42,968 nucleotides of DNA from assembly GCF_025583945.1 (NCBI RefSeq), contig NZ_JAOEGU010000032.1:1-42968 (forward strand). The letters are read 5' to 3'. Made by a program: the position numbers and the translations under genes. This document shows, piece after piece, positions 1 through 7,962 of this stretch. The first letter of the stretch is position 1. Each line of letters starts with the position of its first letter. The notes below the pieces were generated by a model that did not search any database, was not told where the DNA came from, and saw only the letters and a program-made list of their open reading frames with translations. This DNA comes from Methylobacter psychrophilus. GTDB taxonomy: Bacteria > Pseudomonadota > Gammaproteobacteria > Methylococcales > Methylomonadaceae.

Positions 1-34
1 TCTAGTGCGATATGAGAATTTTTATCGGCTGTTC

Positions 35-67
35 TCGTGGGCAGGGTCAGAGGTGTAGAAGAGACAG
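35..67 (+). other. Illumina Nextera Read 1 adaptor remnant (artefact)
   Basis: These 33 bases align without gaps to the Nextera Read 1 transposase adaptor, including the 19-bp Tn5 mosaic end at 49-67. They agree at 29 of 33 positions. The four differences (39, 45, 52, 58) are all G where the adaptor has C or T, which resembles dark-base G miscalls of two-colour sequencers. Bases 1-34 lie outside the adaptor and should also be treated as non-genomic: their length fits flow-cell plus index sequence, but the match there is weak. Genuine genome sequence probably begins near 68. Confidence 0.9.
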
Positions 68-542
68 AGAAACAACACGGCAGGCGCAGCAACAAGAAGC
101 GGGGCGTCAGCAGGAACTGCAAAATCAACAGCAAGTGGAAGCGCAGTCGCAACAGGCCGTGCGTGCTCAAGTAGAAGCCCGGCAGGCCCAGCAACAGGAA
201 GCGGCGCGTCAGCAGGAACTACAAAATCAACAGCAACTGGAAGCGCAGTCGCAACAGGCCGAGCGTGCTCAAGTAGAAGCACGGCAGGCCCAGCAACAGG
301 AAGCGGCGCGTCAGCAGGAGCTACAAAATCAACAGCAACTGGAAGCGCAGTCGCAACAGGCCGAGCGTGCACAAGAACAAGCTCGGCAGGCACAGCAACA
401 GGAAGCGGCGCGTCAGCAGGAACTACAAAATCAACAGCAACTGGAAGCGCAGTCGCAACAGGCTGAGCGTGCACAAGCGGAAGCCCAGAAAATTAAGGAA
501 CAAGAATTGGCGCGACAACGCGAAATTGACAGGCAGCAATAA
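68..542 (+). CDS. 5'-truncated Gln/Glu/Ala/Arg-rich 34-residue repeat protein
   Basis: Only the C-terminal part of this gene is present. The reading frame runs in from the contig end through adaptor sequence, so the ATG at 12 is artefactual and the true start is missing. From 78 to 485 the protein consists of four 34-residue repeats that begin RQAQQQEAARQQELQNQQQ or close variants and continue through LEAQSQQAERAQ. A short KIKEQELARQREIDRQQ tail precedes the TAA. The composition (Q, E, A, R; no proline or glycine within repeats) predicts a long charged alpha-helix or coiled coil. I cannot assign a family. Periplasmic spanning helices of the TolA type and filament-forming coiled coils have similar composition, but that is not evidence of homology. 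Copy number may be wrong because short reads collapse such repeats. Confidence 0.6.
78..485 (+). repeat. four tandem 102-bp coding repeats
   Basis: Units start at 78, 180, 282 and 384, each exactly 102 bp, so the reading frame is preserved. Units 2-4 are nearly identical and unit 1 is more diverged, for example at 113 and 155. The uniformity suggests recent expansion or gene conversion. Confidence 0.9.
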
Positions 543-918
543 TCATCCTAAGGCGTACGGACTGATTTGCTTGCAACGAAAGGACAACAAACGACAATTC
601 CCCGAGAGTTTGCGTACCGTTCTGCGAAAGGCTGTCGGGGAAAGTTCCTGCGGCCTACTCACCGTCAGATGTATTGTCGGTCTTATATTTTCTGCATGTC
701 TTATATATAAAGGTTATCTTGGAATATTTGTCCGATTTAATGTCGCTACTTTATAGTCATGGTTGCGGTGATTAATCTATAAAGATTATCAGTGGATAAA
801 ATAGTCATTTTTACTTAAAATGTCCGGTAAATAATCAATTTCAGTAACCTGTCTGCATAACCGGTTCTACTTTCAGTAACCTGTTTATACAGATGTAAGC
901 TAATCAAATATAAGCCTT
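543..918. other. intergenic region with hairpin and paired 14-bp direct repeat
   Basis: No convincing gene is present. Arms TTCCCCGA (598-605) and TCGGGGAA (635-642) form a perfect 8-bp inverted repeat about 55 bases after the repeat gene; no T-run follows, so terminator function is uncertain. TTTCAGTAACCTGT occurs at 839-852 and 871-884, start-to-start 32 bp, shortly before the ATG at 919. Confidence 0.5.
839..884 (+). promoter_or_regulatory. pair of identical 14-bp direct repeats upstream of the large oxidoreductase
   Basis: TTTCAGTAACCTGT is present twice (839-852 and 871-884) with a 32-bp period, close to three helical turns, 35 bp before the start codon at 919. Same-face repeated sites are typical of activator or repressor binding, but no known consensus is recognised. 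Confidence 0.35.
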
Positions 919-3900
919 ATGGAACAACATACTTTAATCCTTGGAATCCCTAACTTCACTTACGCCGATTTATACGATGCCGCACGTCTAAAAGATTTAC
1001 TGGATGTATTTGATGCGTCAATTAAAACGCATGATGTTGAGCTCTATGATAAATTTTCCGCCTATCGCCAAAGTCAGGGCGAAGGCCTAAAGCCGGAGGA
1101 AATTTCTGACTTGCTGGTGAGTATGGGGCCTTATGTTGGCCAGTTTGTTGCCAAGTTATTTAATGTGTCCGAACAGCATCAAACGCAAAATCTTAAAATT
1201 AAAGATGAGATCGACACGATTTTTAACTTTAAGAACGAAGTCGTAGAAAAGCTGGGTGTTGTGTTTAAAGGCCAGGATACCAGTGATTGGGCTATTTCTT
1301 CTATCTTGAATCGTTTTGATTTACTGATTGAGGCGGGTTTCCCGGAAGCCAATCAAGATAATGATCCTGAGCACCGGGTTGCGCGTGTCGGAGCGGTTAT
1401 TGGTTTATTGTCCAGCCACTATAAATTGCTTGCCAAGGGTAAAGTCAGTGAGTACGAAAATGCCGATGAGCAAGTCTCTGCTTTACGTGCAAAGCTGGCG
1501 GCTCATGAGCTGGCGGCAACTGAATTTGACGAAATCATTAATGCGCCGGACGCTGCTGAATTTATTAGCGGCTTGATGGATGTCGTACAGCGCTGGAGCT
1601 TTGTTGCCCAAGAAGATAACGATATAGTCGCTGACTGGTTAAGTTTTAAATTTCCTGAAAAACGCGATTTTGAAAATTTGGTTGAACACGATACCGTTGA
1701 TCGTGGTGAATTTACTGCGTGGATGGGTGATTTGGAACATCGTCGCCGTAGGGATGGATTTAAGCTGACTGATCCACGTTTTAATCAACGGCAGGTATTG
1801 TCAGAAGTTAATCATTGCATCTATTGCCATGAACGCGATACCGATTCGTGCTCAAAGGGCATGCGTAACAAGAAAACCAACACCTTTAAAATTGATCCGC
1901 TCGGCGTTACGACTATTGGCTGTCCGCTGGATGAAAAAATATCGGAAATGCATCTGGTTAAACGCAATGGCGATAATATTGGCGCATTGGCCATTATCAT
2001 TATCGATAATCCGATGTGTCCGGGTACCGGCCATCGTATTTGTAACGAGTGCATGAAAGGTTGTATTTATCAAAAAACCGATCCGGTTAATATTCCGCAA
2101 ATTGAAACCAATGTGCTGACTGATGTACTGTTCATGCCTTACGGCTTTGAAATATACGGCTTGCTCACCCGCTGGAATCCGTTAAATGTTAAGCGTCCCA
2201 CCATGTTGCCTTATAACGGTAAAAATGCTCTGGTGGTAGGATTAGGTCCTGCCGGCTATACCATGAGCCATTATTTATTAAATGAAGGTTTTGGTGTTGC
2301 CGGTATTGATGGCTTAAAGCTGGAACCTTTACCTGTCGCTTTAACTGGCGATGCGAATAATTTGCCGGTACCGATTGTTGATTTTAACGATCTCTATGAA
2401 GATTTGGATAAACGCATTCTGGCAGGTTTTGGCGGTGTGGCTGAATATGGCATTACCGTGCGCTGGGACAAAAACTTTCTAAAGGTGATTTACCTGACAC
2501 TACAAAGACGTGAAGCCTTCCGCGCTTATGGGGGTGTGCGTTTTGGTGGTACATTAACTATTGATGATGCCTGGGGTATGGGGTTTGATCATATTTGCAT
2601 CGCGTCGGGTGCGGGAAATCCAACCATTATCGGCCTGAAAAACAATTTGATGCGCGGCATACGTAAAGCCTCGGACTTTTTGATGGCGTTACAATTGACC
2701 GGTGCCGCCAAGGCTTCTTCAATGGCTAATTTGCAGGTGCGTTTGCCCGCAGGTGTAATCGGTGGCGGTTTGACGGCTATTGATACCTCTACCGAATTGA
2801 TGGCGTATTATCCTGTGCAGGTTGAAAAAATCCTGCATCGTTATGAGAAGCTGTCTGAGACTTATGGTGAGCAGACTGTTCGTGGTCGTTACGATAAAGA
2901 AGAAACCATTATCCTTGATGAATTTCTGGAGCATGGTAAAGCCATACACGCAGAACGCCAACGCGCCGAAGCTGAGGGTGAGTTACCGCATTTTCAACCG
3001 TTGGTGGAATCTTGGGGCGGCGTAACGCTGTTTTATCGTAAAGGCATGAAAGATGCTCCTGCTTATCGTCAAAATCACGAAGAAATTAACGAGGCATTGC
3101 AAGAAGGTATTGCTTTGGCAGAAGGCATGAGTCCGCTCAGTGCAGGTGCTGATGAATACGGGCATTTAGAGGTCGTAGACTTTGAAAAACTGACGTTGGA
3201 AACTGACGGTTGGAAGAGTTCAGGGCAAATCATTAAAGTTCCGTTACGCAGTTTATATGTCGCTGCAGGAACATCGCCCAATATTATTTACCAAAATGAA
3301 TATCCTGACACCTTTGTCATGGATAAATGGTTTTTCCAGCGCTATGAACCCGAATGGACAAACGATGCCGTTGAATTAGTGCCGATGAGCGATGAAGCGT
3401 TCCCAAAGCTTGGTAAGCCTGCACCGCTAACATCCTATCAAAAAGACGGTAAATTTATCAGTTTTTATGGCGACAATCATCCTGTTTATGCGGGTAATGT
3501 TGTTAAGGCCATGGCCAGTGCCAAGAATGGTTATCCTTATGTCGTTAAATTATTTGAACAACAATTGGCGGGCTTAAATCCGGCGCAACAGCCGGGACGT
3601 GATGCCGACTTAAAGGCCTTGTTTGCTCGTTTGGATTCAGCGTTTAAAGCGACTATTATCGCGATTAACCGACTGACACCAACAATTATTGAAGTTATTG
3701 TAAAGGCGCCACTGGCTGCTGAAAAATTTCATCCGGGGCAATTTTACCGCGTACAAAATTATGAAGCGTTTGCGCCAACCGTTGAAGGTACCGTATTGGT
3801 TGCCGAAGGTTTGGCGCTAACCGGTGCGGAGGTCGATAAAGAAAAAGGTACGATTTCCTTGATTGCACTGGAAATGGGTTCATCTTCTCGTCTTTGTGCG

Positions 3901-4629
3901 ACTTGGAAAGTGGGCGATCCGCTCGTTATCATGGGTGTGACCGGCACACCGACTGAAATACCCACCAAACAAACCGTACTGCTAATCGGTGGTGGTTTGG
4001 GTAATGCCGTACTGTTTTCTATTGGTAAGGCATTGCGTGCTGCCGGTAATCGCGTGATTTATTTTGCGGGTTATAAAAATACGCAGGATCGTTTCAAAAT
4101 TGAAGACGTTGAAGCGGCCGCTGATCTGGTTATTTGGGCCGTCGACAAAGGTACTGATGTAGTCGCTATTCAACCAACACGCCCACAAGATAAAACTTTT
4201 GTCGGTAATATTTTGGAGTGTATGGTGGCTTATGCTGAAGGTGATTTGGGTGAACAGCCTATTTCGCTGGCTGATGTTGATCATCTGGTTGTTATCGGCT
4301 CGGATCGCATGATGGCAGCAGTTAAATCGGCCCGTTTTGATGTCTTAAAACCCTATCTTAATAAAGCTCATCATGCTGTTGGTTCTATCAACTCACCTAT
4401 GCAATGCATGATGAAAGGTATCTGTGCCCAGTGTTTGTGTAAACATGTCGATGCCGAAACCGGCAAGGAATATTTTGTTTATTCTTGCGACAACCAGGAT
4501 CAGGATTTGGATAAAGTTGATTTTCCACATTTAAATGCACGTTTACGACAAAATACCGTACAGGAAAAGCTGTCTAATTTGTGGTTGGATTATTTGTTGG
4601 AAAAGCAAAAATCTGGAGAAGTGGTATAG
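919..4629 (+). CDS. large multidomain FAD/NAD(P)/Fe-S oxidoreductase (GltD-like plus PyrK-like modules)
   Basis: This 1236-residue protein has three parts. Residues 1-290 match nothing I recognise. The middle is a glutamate-synthase-small-subunit-like flavin reductase. It has a cysteine cluster C300, C303, C311, then C367, C375, C378, C382 in the position of the GltD iron-sulfur motif. It also has two dinucleotide-binding loops, GLGPAG near residue 440 and GVIGGGLTAID near 613. The C-terminal third resembles the FNR-like electron-transfer subunit of dihydroorotate dehydrogenase: a flavin-binding PGQFYR near 940, GGGLGNA near 1025, and a terminal 2Fe-2S cysteine set C1163, C1169, C1172, C1190. 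Such fusions carry electrons between NAD(P)H, flavins and Fe-S clusters, and the electron partner is unknown here. The ATG has no strong ribosome site. The stop codon lies inside a dispersed palindromic repeat (4627-4659). Domain calls are confident, the substrate is not. Confidence 0.8.
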   Translation: MEQHTLILGIPNFTYADLYDAARLKDLLDVFDASIKTHDVELYDKFSAYRQSQGEGLKPEEISDLLVSMGPYVGQFVAKLFNVSEQHQTQNLKIKDEIDTIFNFKNEVVEKLGVVFKGQDTSDWAISSILNRFDLLIEAGFPEANQDNDPEHRVARVGAVIGLLSSHYKLLAKGKVSEYENADEQVSALRAKLAAHELAATEFDEIINAPDAAEFISGLMDVVQRWSFVAQEDNDIVADWLSFKFPEKRDFENLVEHDTVDRGEFTAWMGDLEHRRRRDGFKLTDPRFNQRQVLSEVNHCIYCHERDTDSCSKGMRNKKTNTFKIDPLGVTTIGCPLDEKISEMHLVKRNGDNIGALAIIIIDNPMCPGTGHRICNECMKGCIYQKTDPVNIPQIETNVLTDVLFMPYGFEIYGLLTRWNPLNVKRPTMLPYNGKNALVVGLGPAGYTMSHYLLNEGFGVAGIDGLKLEPLPVALTGDANNLPVPIVDFNDLYEDLDKRILAGFGGVAEYGITVRWDKNFLKVIYLTLQRREAFRAYGGVRFGGTLTIDDAWGMGFDHICIASGAGNPTIIGLKNNLMRGIRKASDFLMALQLTGAAKASSMANLQVRLPAGVIGGGLTAIDTSTELMAYYPVQVEKILHRYEKLSETYGEQTVRGRYDKEETIILDEFLEHGKAIHAERQRAEAEGELPHFQPLVESWGGVTLFYRKGMKDAPAYRQNHEEINEALQEGIALAEGMSPLSAGADEYGHLEVVDFEKLTLETDGWKSSGQIIKVPLRSLYVAAGTSPNIIYQNEYPDTFVMDKWFFQRYEPEWTNDAVELVPMSDEAFPKLGKPAPLTSYQKDGKFISFYGDNHPVYAGNVVKAMASAKNGYPYVVKLFEQQLAGLNPAQQPGRDADLKALFARLDSAFKATIIAINRLTPTIIEVIVKAPLAAEKFHPGQFYRVQNYEAFAPTVEGTVLVAEGLALTGAEVDKEKGTISLIALEMGSSSRLCATWKVGDPLVIMGVTGTPTEIPTKQTVLLIGGGLGNAVLFSIGKALRAAGNRVIYFAGYKNTQDRFKIEDVEAAADLVIWAVDKGTDVVAIQPTRPQDKTFVGNILECMVAYAEGDLGEQPISLADVDHLVVIGSDRMMAAVKSARFDVLKPYLNKAHHAVGSINSPMQCMMKGICAQCLCKHVDAETGKEYFVYSCDNQDQDLDKVDFPHLNARLRQNTVQEKLSNLWLDYLLEKQKSGEVV

Positions 4630-4682
4630 GTTGGATTAGTCGATAGCTGTAACCCAACATGTCGATGTCGGCAATGTTGGGT
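4627..4682 (+). repeat. dispersed TAGGTTGG...CCAACA palindrome, copy A
   Basis: 4627-4659 is a diverged copy of the palindrome family seen at 34141-34217 (TAGGTTGG, then TAACCCAACA). Its first three bases are the TAG stop codon of the preceding gene. The distal arm ACCCAACAT (4652-4660) also pairs with ATGTTGGGT (4674-4682). No T-run follows. Confidence 0.55.
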
Positions 4683-4747
4683 AATAGTGCAGTCACATGC
4701 ACAAGCCAAACAGCAACAAATATCTAATGCCGTTATAAGGAATTTTT

Positions 4748-5233
4748 TTGAACAATCAAACACTTTGTCTCTGCGGCTCCGGTATTGACTATCAACAATG
4801 CTGCGGGCCATTTCATTCCGGTGAAAAAACACCGGTAACTGCTGAAGCCTTAATGCGTTCGCGTTACAGTGCTTATGTTTTACGCAATGGGGCTTATTTA
4901 CAAGATACTTGGGAGGCAACCAGGCGACCTAAGGCGATAGATTTTTCCAGAGAAAATATTGCTTGGTTGCGGTTGGAAATTACCGACATAAAAAAAGGTG
5001 GAGTTAAGGACAGCAAAGGCGTGGTGGCATTTAAGGCCTTTTATATGCAGGATGATCAAGAGCATGTTATGACTGAAATTAGTCGCTTCACTAGAACAAA
5101 CGGGCGTTGGTTCTATCTGGATGGGGTTATTAAGTCAATGAGTAAAGTGGATCTGCAAACTAATCAGGGTAAGAATGCGCCATGTTCTTGCGGTAGCGGC
5201 AAGAAATTTAAGCGGTGTTGTGGGGTTGGGTGA
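4748..5233 (+). CDS. ychJ: YchJ-family protein with SEC-C metal-binding motifs
   Basis: The 161-residue product has the YchJ/UPF0225 layout: an N-terminal zinc-binding SEC-C motif (LCLCGSGIDYQQCCGPFHSG), the family signature ALMRSRYSAYVL, an NTF2-like middle, and a second SEC-C motif at the C-terminus (PCSCGSGKKFKRCC). E. coli YchJ is about 150 residues, so the protein is full length. The start is TTG at 4748, preceded by AAGGA at a normal distance. The ATG nearest downstream would delete the first SEC-C motif, so TTG is favoured. The molecular function of the family is not established; SEC-C motifs bind zinc and in SecA contact SecB or ribosomes. It faces the rlpA-like gene tail to tail. Confidence 0.85.
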   Translation: MNNQTLCLCGSGIDYQQCCGPFHSGEKTPVTAEALMRSRYSAYVLRNGAYLQDTWEATRRPKAIDFSRENIAWLRLEITDIKKGGVKDSKGVVAFKAFYMQDDQEHVMTEISRFTRTNGRWFYLDGVIKSMSKVDLQTNQGKNAPCSCGSGKKFKRCCGVG

Positions 5234-5368
5234 GCATCTGTGTTTCTATAGTTATGGGTAAAATTTTACACAAGGCAATGGTTCAATAGTAAGGATTGAA
5301 TTTATTGTGATATTTTGAAATGATGATAAATAATAGCTGAAGCTTGCGATAGATTGAACAATTTGGTG

Positions 5369-5404
5369 TAGTAGAGTGTTTGGTTTTAGCCAAGCACCCT
5401 ACTA
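5369..5404. terminator. long hairpin between convergent ychJ and rlpA-like genes
   Basis: Arms 5369-5383 and 5390-5404 form a 15-bp stem with one mismatch and one G-U pair around a 6-base loop. It lies between two convergent genes, where a bidirectional terminator is expected. Neither side has a clear T-run, so it may act as an mRNA 3'-end protector instead. Confidence 0.45.
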
Positions 5405-5458
5405 TGAAAATTGTAATAATTCATTGCATTTAAAAAGATTAACAGCGGTTATTGGGAG

Positions 5459-5893
5459 TTATTGGCTTAATAATGCCAATGTTTCATTGGATCCCAGCGG
5501 CGTGATTTGTACTGAAGCAATGCCTTTGATGCCAAGTTTTTTAGCGGCAGCGTAGGATAAATCCATTGCTCTTCTGCCATGAAAAGGACCTCTATCATTG
5601 ATGCGAACAACAACGCTACGATGATTTTTAAGGTTGGTTACTTCTGCGTAAGATGAAAGAGGCAATGTTTTATGTGCCGCAGTCATTGCATACATGTTAA
5701 ATCTTTCGCCATTAGCCGTTTTTTTGCCATGGAACTCAGCACCATACCAAGAAGCTTTGTTTTGATGATGGTCATTTGAATGTGCTTTTGCCGAATGACT
5801 CTTATGACGACCTGCTGCTTCGGCAGATTGTATAGGGTTGGAAAGATAACTGCATATAACAACTAAAGAAACTGCTAGTATCAGTTTATTCAT
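5459..5893 (-). CDS. RlpA-like double-psi beta-barrel secreted protein
   Basis: The C-terminal 90 residues match the RlpA/DPBB fold: KASWYGAEFHGKKTANGE, then the conserved VVRINDRGPF and the RxMDLSYAAAKKLG helix. RlpA proteins are septal lytic transglycosylases acting on denuded glycan, or related cell-wall proteins. I chose the internal ATG at 5893, which gives a clean signal peptide (MNKLILAVSLVVICSYL... with cleavage near SAEA) and has AAAGG about 10 bases upstream. The upstream ATG at 5935 would add 14 residues before the signal. The Cys in the signal region is not in a good lipobox, so this looks like a soluble periplasmic protein rather than a lipoprotein. There is no SPOR domain, so it is a short family member of about 144 residues with a His/Ser/Lys-rich linker. 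Confidence 0.8.
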   Translation of the reverse strand: MNKLILAVSLVVICSYLSNPIQSAEAAGRHKSHSAKAHSNDHHQNKASWYGAEFHGKKTANGERFNMYAMTAAHKTLPLSSYAEVTNLKNHRSVVVRINDRGPFHGRRAMDLSYAAAKKLGIKGIASVQITPLGSNETLALLSQ

Positions 5894-6320
5894 AAATAAA
5901 AAGCCTTTGTAATTAAAATCTATGGCCTGTTTCATAGGTGGCCATTTATAAAGAATCCAGAGTATTGGCTTATGTCCAACTTGTCCGGGTTCTAGTTTTA
6001 TCGCACCAAAGCATATTGTTTTACTCCAGGGCGTTCAGCGTTAATGTTTTAACGCGAGCCAAGTTTAACTTGGCAAGTCTTAAGGCTTCCTTAAATTGTA
6101 AGGCAGGGTTGAAAAACACAGGCTAATAATAATCAATGGGTTATATGTATATGCCGGGTAATTTTTGGCTGCTTATCCTTTGACAAGTCATGCCTGATCA
6201 TGGGCGACGAGTTTATAATGATTAATAACGCAGGTTTTCCGAACAGGTTTTTAACGGTAGGGATATGATTTTTTTTAAAATATTTCATGCTACGGGTGGC
6301 ATGAGGTGCCTGTTTTTGGT
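5894..6320. other. intergenic region with two palindromes
   Basis: No supported gene. GCGTTAA (6038-6044) pairs with TTAACGC (6049-6055), and GCCAAGTT (6058-6065) pairs with AACTTGGC (6067-6074), giving two adjacent hairpins. A CATGC/GCATG pair lies shortly after the hydroxypyruvate isomerase stop on the minus strand (about 6285-6303) and could be a weak terminator. Confidence 0.4.
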
Positions 6321-7085
6321 TTAAAACCACTTCAGGCTTTCAGATGTTGTGCCAACCGGTTTGTATTCAGCGCCAGTCCATCCGGTATATGTTGACCTTT
6401 CAATAACCGAGAAAAGTCGTTCAAAATTAATCTGCCCTGTACCTGGTTGGCCTCGCCCCGGGCAATCTGCAAATTGAATGTGACCGATTTTATCAGCATG
6501 TCGGGTAATAAATTCATCGGGCTTGTCACCCATCATGTGCATATGATAAATATCGTATTGCATCAATAAATCAGGATGATTTAATTGCTTTAATACATTC
6601 AGCATTTGTTGGCCGTTATGGATAATAAAGCCGGGCATATCGTGGCTGTTAATGGCTTCAAAGACGGTTTTAATACCAAGTGATGAAAAGGCTTCAACAG
6701 CAAAGCTCAGGTTTTCTTTAAAAGTTTTCAAGTAGGCCTGTTTTCGTGTTTTATTAAAGCAACGGCCAGGTAATATATTGATGGCTTCCGGCTTTAAAAG
6801 TGCTGCATATTTCAGTGATTGGGCGACCGCCTGACGAAATTGGTCTGTTTTTTCCGGTACACAAGCAAGCCCTTCGCCTCCATTAAGAAGATCGCCCGCG
6901 TCTACATTAAATAATATTAATTTTAATTGTTGCTCTTCCAGGGTTTTTTTAAGGGTTTCTGCACTCAAGCTAAAGGGAAATTGTATTTCAACCGCATCAA
7001 ACCCGCTTTGCTTTGCTGCTTTGAAGCGATTGATAAGATCTACTTCTGTGAATAGCATGCTTAAATTAGCTGTGAATTTAAGCAT
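6321..7085 (-). CDS. hyi: hydroxypyruvate isomerase
   Basis: The 254-residue TIM-barrel protein matches the Hyi family (EC 5.3.1.22), which interconverts hydroxypyruvate and tartronate semialdehyde. Family marks visible are ANLSMLF at the N-terminus, the FEAINSHDMPG segment with E143, the HIQFADCPGR loop, and E240 in WTGAEYKP. These two Glu positions correspond to the catalytic metal-site pair of E. coli Hyi. The start at 7085 overlaps the 3' end of the reductase gene by 8 bp, so the two are translated from one message. With the reductase it would turn hydroxypyruvate or glyoxylate-derived carbon into D-glycerate. No glyoxylate carboligase gene is nearby. The related OtnI/HYI family members act on other 4-carbon substrates, so specificity is inferred. 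Confidence 0.85.
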   Translation of the reverse strand: MLKFTANLSMLFTEVDLINRFKAAKQSGFDAVEIQFPFSLSAETLKKTLEEQQLKLILFNVDAGDLLNGGEGLACVPEKTDQFRQAVAQSLKYAALLKPEAINILPGRCFNKTRKQAYLKTFKENLSFAVEAFSSLGIKTVFEAINSHDMPGFIIHNGQQMLNVLKQLNHPDLLMQYDIYHMHMMGDKPDEFITRHADKIGHIQFADCPGRGQPGTGQINFERLFSVIERSTYTGWTGAEYKPVGTTSESLKWF

Positions 7086-7962
7086 CGTTTTTAGTAAATA
7101 GTTTAATCAAAGTTGAAGGGTTTTGTTCTAAATAGCCATGGCTGCCATGTAATTGCATAAGCTGTGCTGCCAGGCTGGACATAGGAATGGCATTGCCTTG
7201 TTTAATGGCTAAGTCAACAGCCATATTCAAATCTTTTAACAAGGTTTTAACTCGCCATTTAACGGGTTCAAAAGTAGTTGTTGCCATTTCCGGGCCGACG
7301 ATTTGCAAGGGTGTAGAGTCAGCAAAGCCACCGGATAGCGCTTGCGGTATTTTCTCGGCAGCTACCCCGGCTTGTTGGGCTAGTGCGATCATTTCAGCGA
7401 TAACCAAAACGTTGCAACTGACAATCATTTGGTTGCATATTTTGGTGACCTGTCCGCAGCCTGTGTCGCCCATGTGGGTCAGTTGTTTATAAAGCGGAGC
7501 CAGGACGATGCGGGCAATATTGATGTTTTCCAGGCTGCCCCCGGCCATAATTGCCAAGCTGCCTTGTTCGGCACCGACAACACCACCAGAAACGGGTGCA
7601 TCGACCCAAGACATTCCGCATCGATTATGCAGCATTGCCGCTAGTTGGCGGGTATTTTCCGGGTGGATACTGGATAAATCTATTAGTAGCTGGTTTGCTG
7701 AGCCGTTTTCCATAATATCGTTACGTACAACCGCTTCAACCGCGCTAGTATCGGTCAGGCACAGTAAAATGATGTGGGATGTTTTGACTAATTCAGCAAC
7801 AGATGAGCAAACCTTGGCTCCCGCATCGGTAACGGACGATAGTTTTTCAGGGCTACGATTCCATACGTTGACACTAAAGCCGGCATTTAATAGACGCAAA
7901 GTCATGGGGCTGCCCATTAAACCGATACCTATGAAGCCAAGAGTGGGTTTTTTATCGGTCAT
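7078..7962 (-). CDS. glxR: 2-hydroxy-3-oxopropionate (tartronate semialdehyde) reductase
   Basis: This 294-residue protein belongs to the beta-hydroxyacid dehydrogenase family. The N-terminal NAD(P)-binding loop GIGLMG is at residues 12-17, the substrate loop DAPVSGG at 121-127, and the catalytic Lys is K174 in KICNQ. Its length matches GarR/GlxR. The reaction is tartronate semialdehyde + NAD(P)H to D-glycerate (EC 1.1.1.60). The assignment within the family depends on the downstream, overlapping hyi gene; 3-hydroxyisobutyrate dehydrogenase is the main alternative. The ATG at 7962 lacks an obvious ribosome-binding site. The symbol garR would be equally valid. Confidence 0.82.
   Translation of the reverse strand: MTDKKPTLGFIGIGLMGSPMTLRLLNAGFSVNVWNRSPEKLSSVTDAGAKVCSSVAELVKTSHIILLCLTDTSAVEAVVRNDIMENGSANQLLIDLSSIHPENTRQLAAMLHNRCGMSWVDAPVSGGVVGAEQGSLAIMAGGSLENINIARIVLAPLYKQLTHMGDTGCGQVTKICNQMIVSCNVLVIAEMIALAQQAGVAAEKIPQALSGGFADSTPLQIVGPEMATTTFEPVKWRVKTLLKDLNMAVDLAIKQGNAIPMSSLAAQLMQLHGSHGYLEQNPSTLIKLFTKNDA

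Noticed and set aside
1-34. Possible P5 flow-cell and index sequence ahead of the adaptor
   Set aside because: The length fits, but the base-by-base match to P5 is poor, so only 35-67 is called as adaptor.
22-474. Long minus-strand open frame over the 34-residue repeats
   Set aside because: It is the shadow of a repetitive plus-strand frame; its open state follows from the repeated codons.
367-756. Alternative plus-strand frame extending past the repeat gene
   Set aside because: It is out of frame with the repeats and its downstream part shows no coding signature.
3982-4284. 100-residue minus-strand frame inside the large oxidoreductase
   Set aside because: It lies wholly within a gene with intact cofactor motifs and has no protein-family features of its own.
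5938-6126. 62-residue plus-strand frame upstream of the RlpA-like gene
   Set aside because: It overlaps two palindromes, has no ribosome-binding site and no recognisable protein features.
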